Shown in pieces: positions 14,071-14,786 of a DNA stretch of 14,786 nt. The notes beneath the pieces were generated by a model, which was not told where the DNA came from, did no database searches, and saw only the letters and a list, made by a program, of their open reading frames with translations. Position 1 is the first letter of the stretch; every line of letters begins with the position of its first letter. Made by a program: the position numbers and the translations under genes. This stretch comes from an uncultured Eubacteriales bacterium (GTDB lineage Bacteria; Bacillota; Clostridia; Christensenellales; QALW01), in assembly GCA_900547955.1 (NCBI GenBank), contig URIR01000041.1, forward strand, positions 1-14,786, in the 5' to 3' direction.

Positions 14071-14613
14071 ATGAAAGCAACTGGAATTGTAAGAAGAATT
14101 GATGAATTGGGCAGAGTGGTAGTGCCTAAGGAGATAAGGCGCACTCTTAGGATAAGAGAGGGGGACCCGCTCGAAATTTATACCGACCGGGAGGGCGGCA
14201 TTATATTAAGAAAATATTCTCCTCTGGGAGAATTAGAGCAATATGCCAAGGAGTATGCCGAGGCGCTGAGCTTTGTCAGCTCTGCGGGAGCATTGATATG
14301 CGATAAGGATGTTTTTATAGCGGCCTCGGGGCAGGGTAAGAAGGAGTATCAGGGCAAAAGCGTGTCGGCGCAGCTTAACGCTCTGCTGGAAATCAGGCAT
14401 TCGTCTATTTTGACGGGAAGCAACTGCGTACCATTGCTTAACGATAAGGAAAACCAGATGTGCGTGTATCAATGCGTGGCGCCTATAATTGTTTCGGGAG
14501 ACGTAATGGGAGGAGTGATAATTTTTTCTAAGGACGAGCAGCAGCAGCTTACCGACGCTGAACGAAAGCTGGCCGAGGCTGGAGCGCGGTTTTTGGGCAG
14601 TCAGATGGAATAA
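14071..14613 (+). CDS. spoVT: Stage V sporulation protein T (SpoVT), AbrB-family regulator
   Basis: SpoVT is a DNA-binding regulator that in Bacillus acts in the forespore, modulating sigma-G-dependent genes needed for spore coat and germination properties. The 180 residues match the family in length and arrangement. An AbrB-type swapped-hairpin DNA-binding domain comes first (residues 1-50, MKATGIVRRIDELGRVVVPK, then EIRRTLRIREGDPLEIY), followed by a GAF-like domain (about 56-178). The start has GGAGG 6 bases upstream. The gene is divergent from the NlpC/P60 gene across a 367-base intergenic region and follows a possible small ORF. No standard terminator follows; instead there is an array of GC-rich hairpins. 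Its presence suggests the organism can form spores. Confidence 0.95.
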   Translation: MKATGIVRRIDELGRVVVPKEIRRTLRIREGDPLEIYTDREGGIILRKYSPLGELEQYAKEYAEALSFVSSAGALICDKDVFIAASGQGKKEYQGKSVSAQLNALLEIRHSSILTGSNCVPLLNDKENQMCVYQCVAPIIVSGDVMGGVIIFSKDEQQQLTDAERKLAEAGARFLGSQME

Positions 14614-14659
14614 TTCTGTCTGTTTGGGATAAAAGGAAAATTAAAAACGGGGAAAGGGC

Positions 14660-14775
14660 GCGTCCGCCGGGCTGAAAGCCCGGCGGACGCAAGGCCCCGG
14701 CGGCATGGCGGCCGGTTCCGGCCGCCATGCCGCGCCTTTCAGGCGCGGCGTCAGGCAGGCGCGTTTGCGCCTGCC
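14660..14775. repeat. Array of four consecutive GC-rich perfect hairpins
   Basis: Four perfect inverted repeats follow one another. Arms 14660-14673 and 14677-14690 have 14 bp and a 3-base loop. Arms 14700-14715 and 14718-14733 have 16 bp and a 2-base centre. Arms 14729-14736 and 14742-14749 have 8 bp and a 5-base loop, sharing 5 bases with the second. Arms 14754-14762 and 14767-14775 have 9 bp and a 4-base loop. The block is almost entirely G and C, unlike its AT-rich upstream flank, and no U-tract follows any stem. It may be a repetitive extragenic palindromic unit, a structured RNA, or part of an element continuing past the window edge. The first hairpin could still act as the spoVT 3' end. 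Confidence 0.8.
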
Positions 14776-14786
14776 AAGAGCCGCCC

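Noticed and set aside
14660..14775. Reading the hairpin array as the spoVT intrinsic terminator
   Set aside because: None of the four stems is followed by a T-run on either strand, and four stems are more than termination needs. A role for the first stem in 3'-end protection remains possible.

Overview
The window looks like chromosomal DNA from an endospore-forming Gram-positive anaerobe of the class Clostridia. This rests on a spoVT-type regulator at the right end, GGAGG ribosome binding sites throughout, a clostridial-style mixture of acyl-CoA ligase, XRE-cupin regulator and PHP phosphatase, and proteins whose homologues are typical of Firmicutes (YyzM/DUF951, RlmH, NlpC/P60 with SH3 and peptidoglycan-binding domains). 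Base composition is moderate except for a very GC-rich block at the right edge. I see no insertion sequence, prophage, CRISPR array, rRNA or tRNA. The species cannot be named from sequence alone.

Layout from left to right. (1) The 3' end of an unrecognised, largely helical protein on the + strand, open at the left edge, faces a large minus-strand gene across a possible terminator. (2) A minus-strand gene encodes an 810-residue putative clan GH-D-like glycosidase with a C-terminal F5/8-type C-like domain. (3) A closely packed minus-strand run, transcribed in the order CPBP membrane protease, rlmH, M14 carboxypeptidase-like lipoprotein, tadA, XRE-cupin regulator, acyl-CoA synthetase, has overlaps or gaps of at most 36 bases. 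It is bounded upstream by a clear terminator at 9031-9056 and downstream by a weaker hairpin at 3221-3260. (4) A second minus-strand run is yyzM (DUF951), signal peptidase I (with a very long disordered N-terminal extension) and a PHP-domain histidinol-phosphatase-like gene. It has its own promoter at 12299-12327. (5) A monocistronic secreted NlpC/P60 endopeptidase on the minus strand has a strong promoter, a 24-bp palindrome over its likely transcription start, and a strong terminator. (6) On the + strand, divergent from it, lie a possible 30-residue small ORF and spoVT, followed by four consecutive GC-rich perfect hairpins that run to the window edge.

Functionally the window mixes translation housekeeping (tadA: tRNA wobble editing; rlmH: ribosome methylation), envelope functions (signal peptidase, M14 and NlpC/P60 peptidases, CPBP protease), one small-acid activation module with its own regulator (XRE-cupin plus AMP-forming ligase), and sporulation control (spoVT). 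Most of it is ordinary chromosomal content. The parts that stand out are the signal peptidase extension with its 51-bp tandem repeat, the hairpin array after spoVT, the operator-like palindrome of the NlpC/P60 gene, and the divergent active site of the glycosidase.
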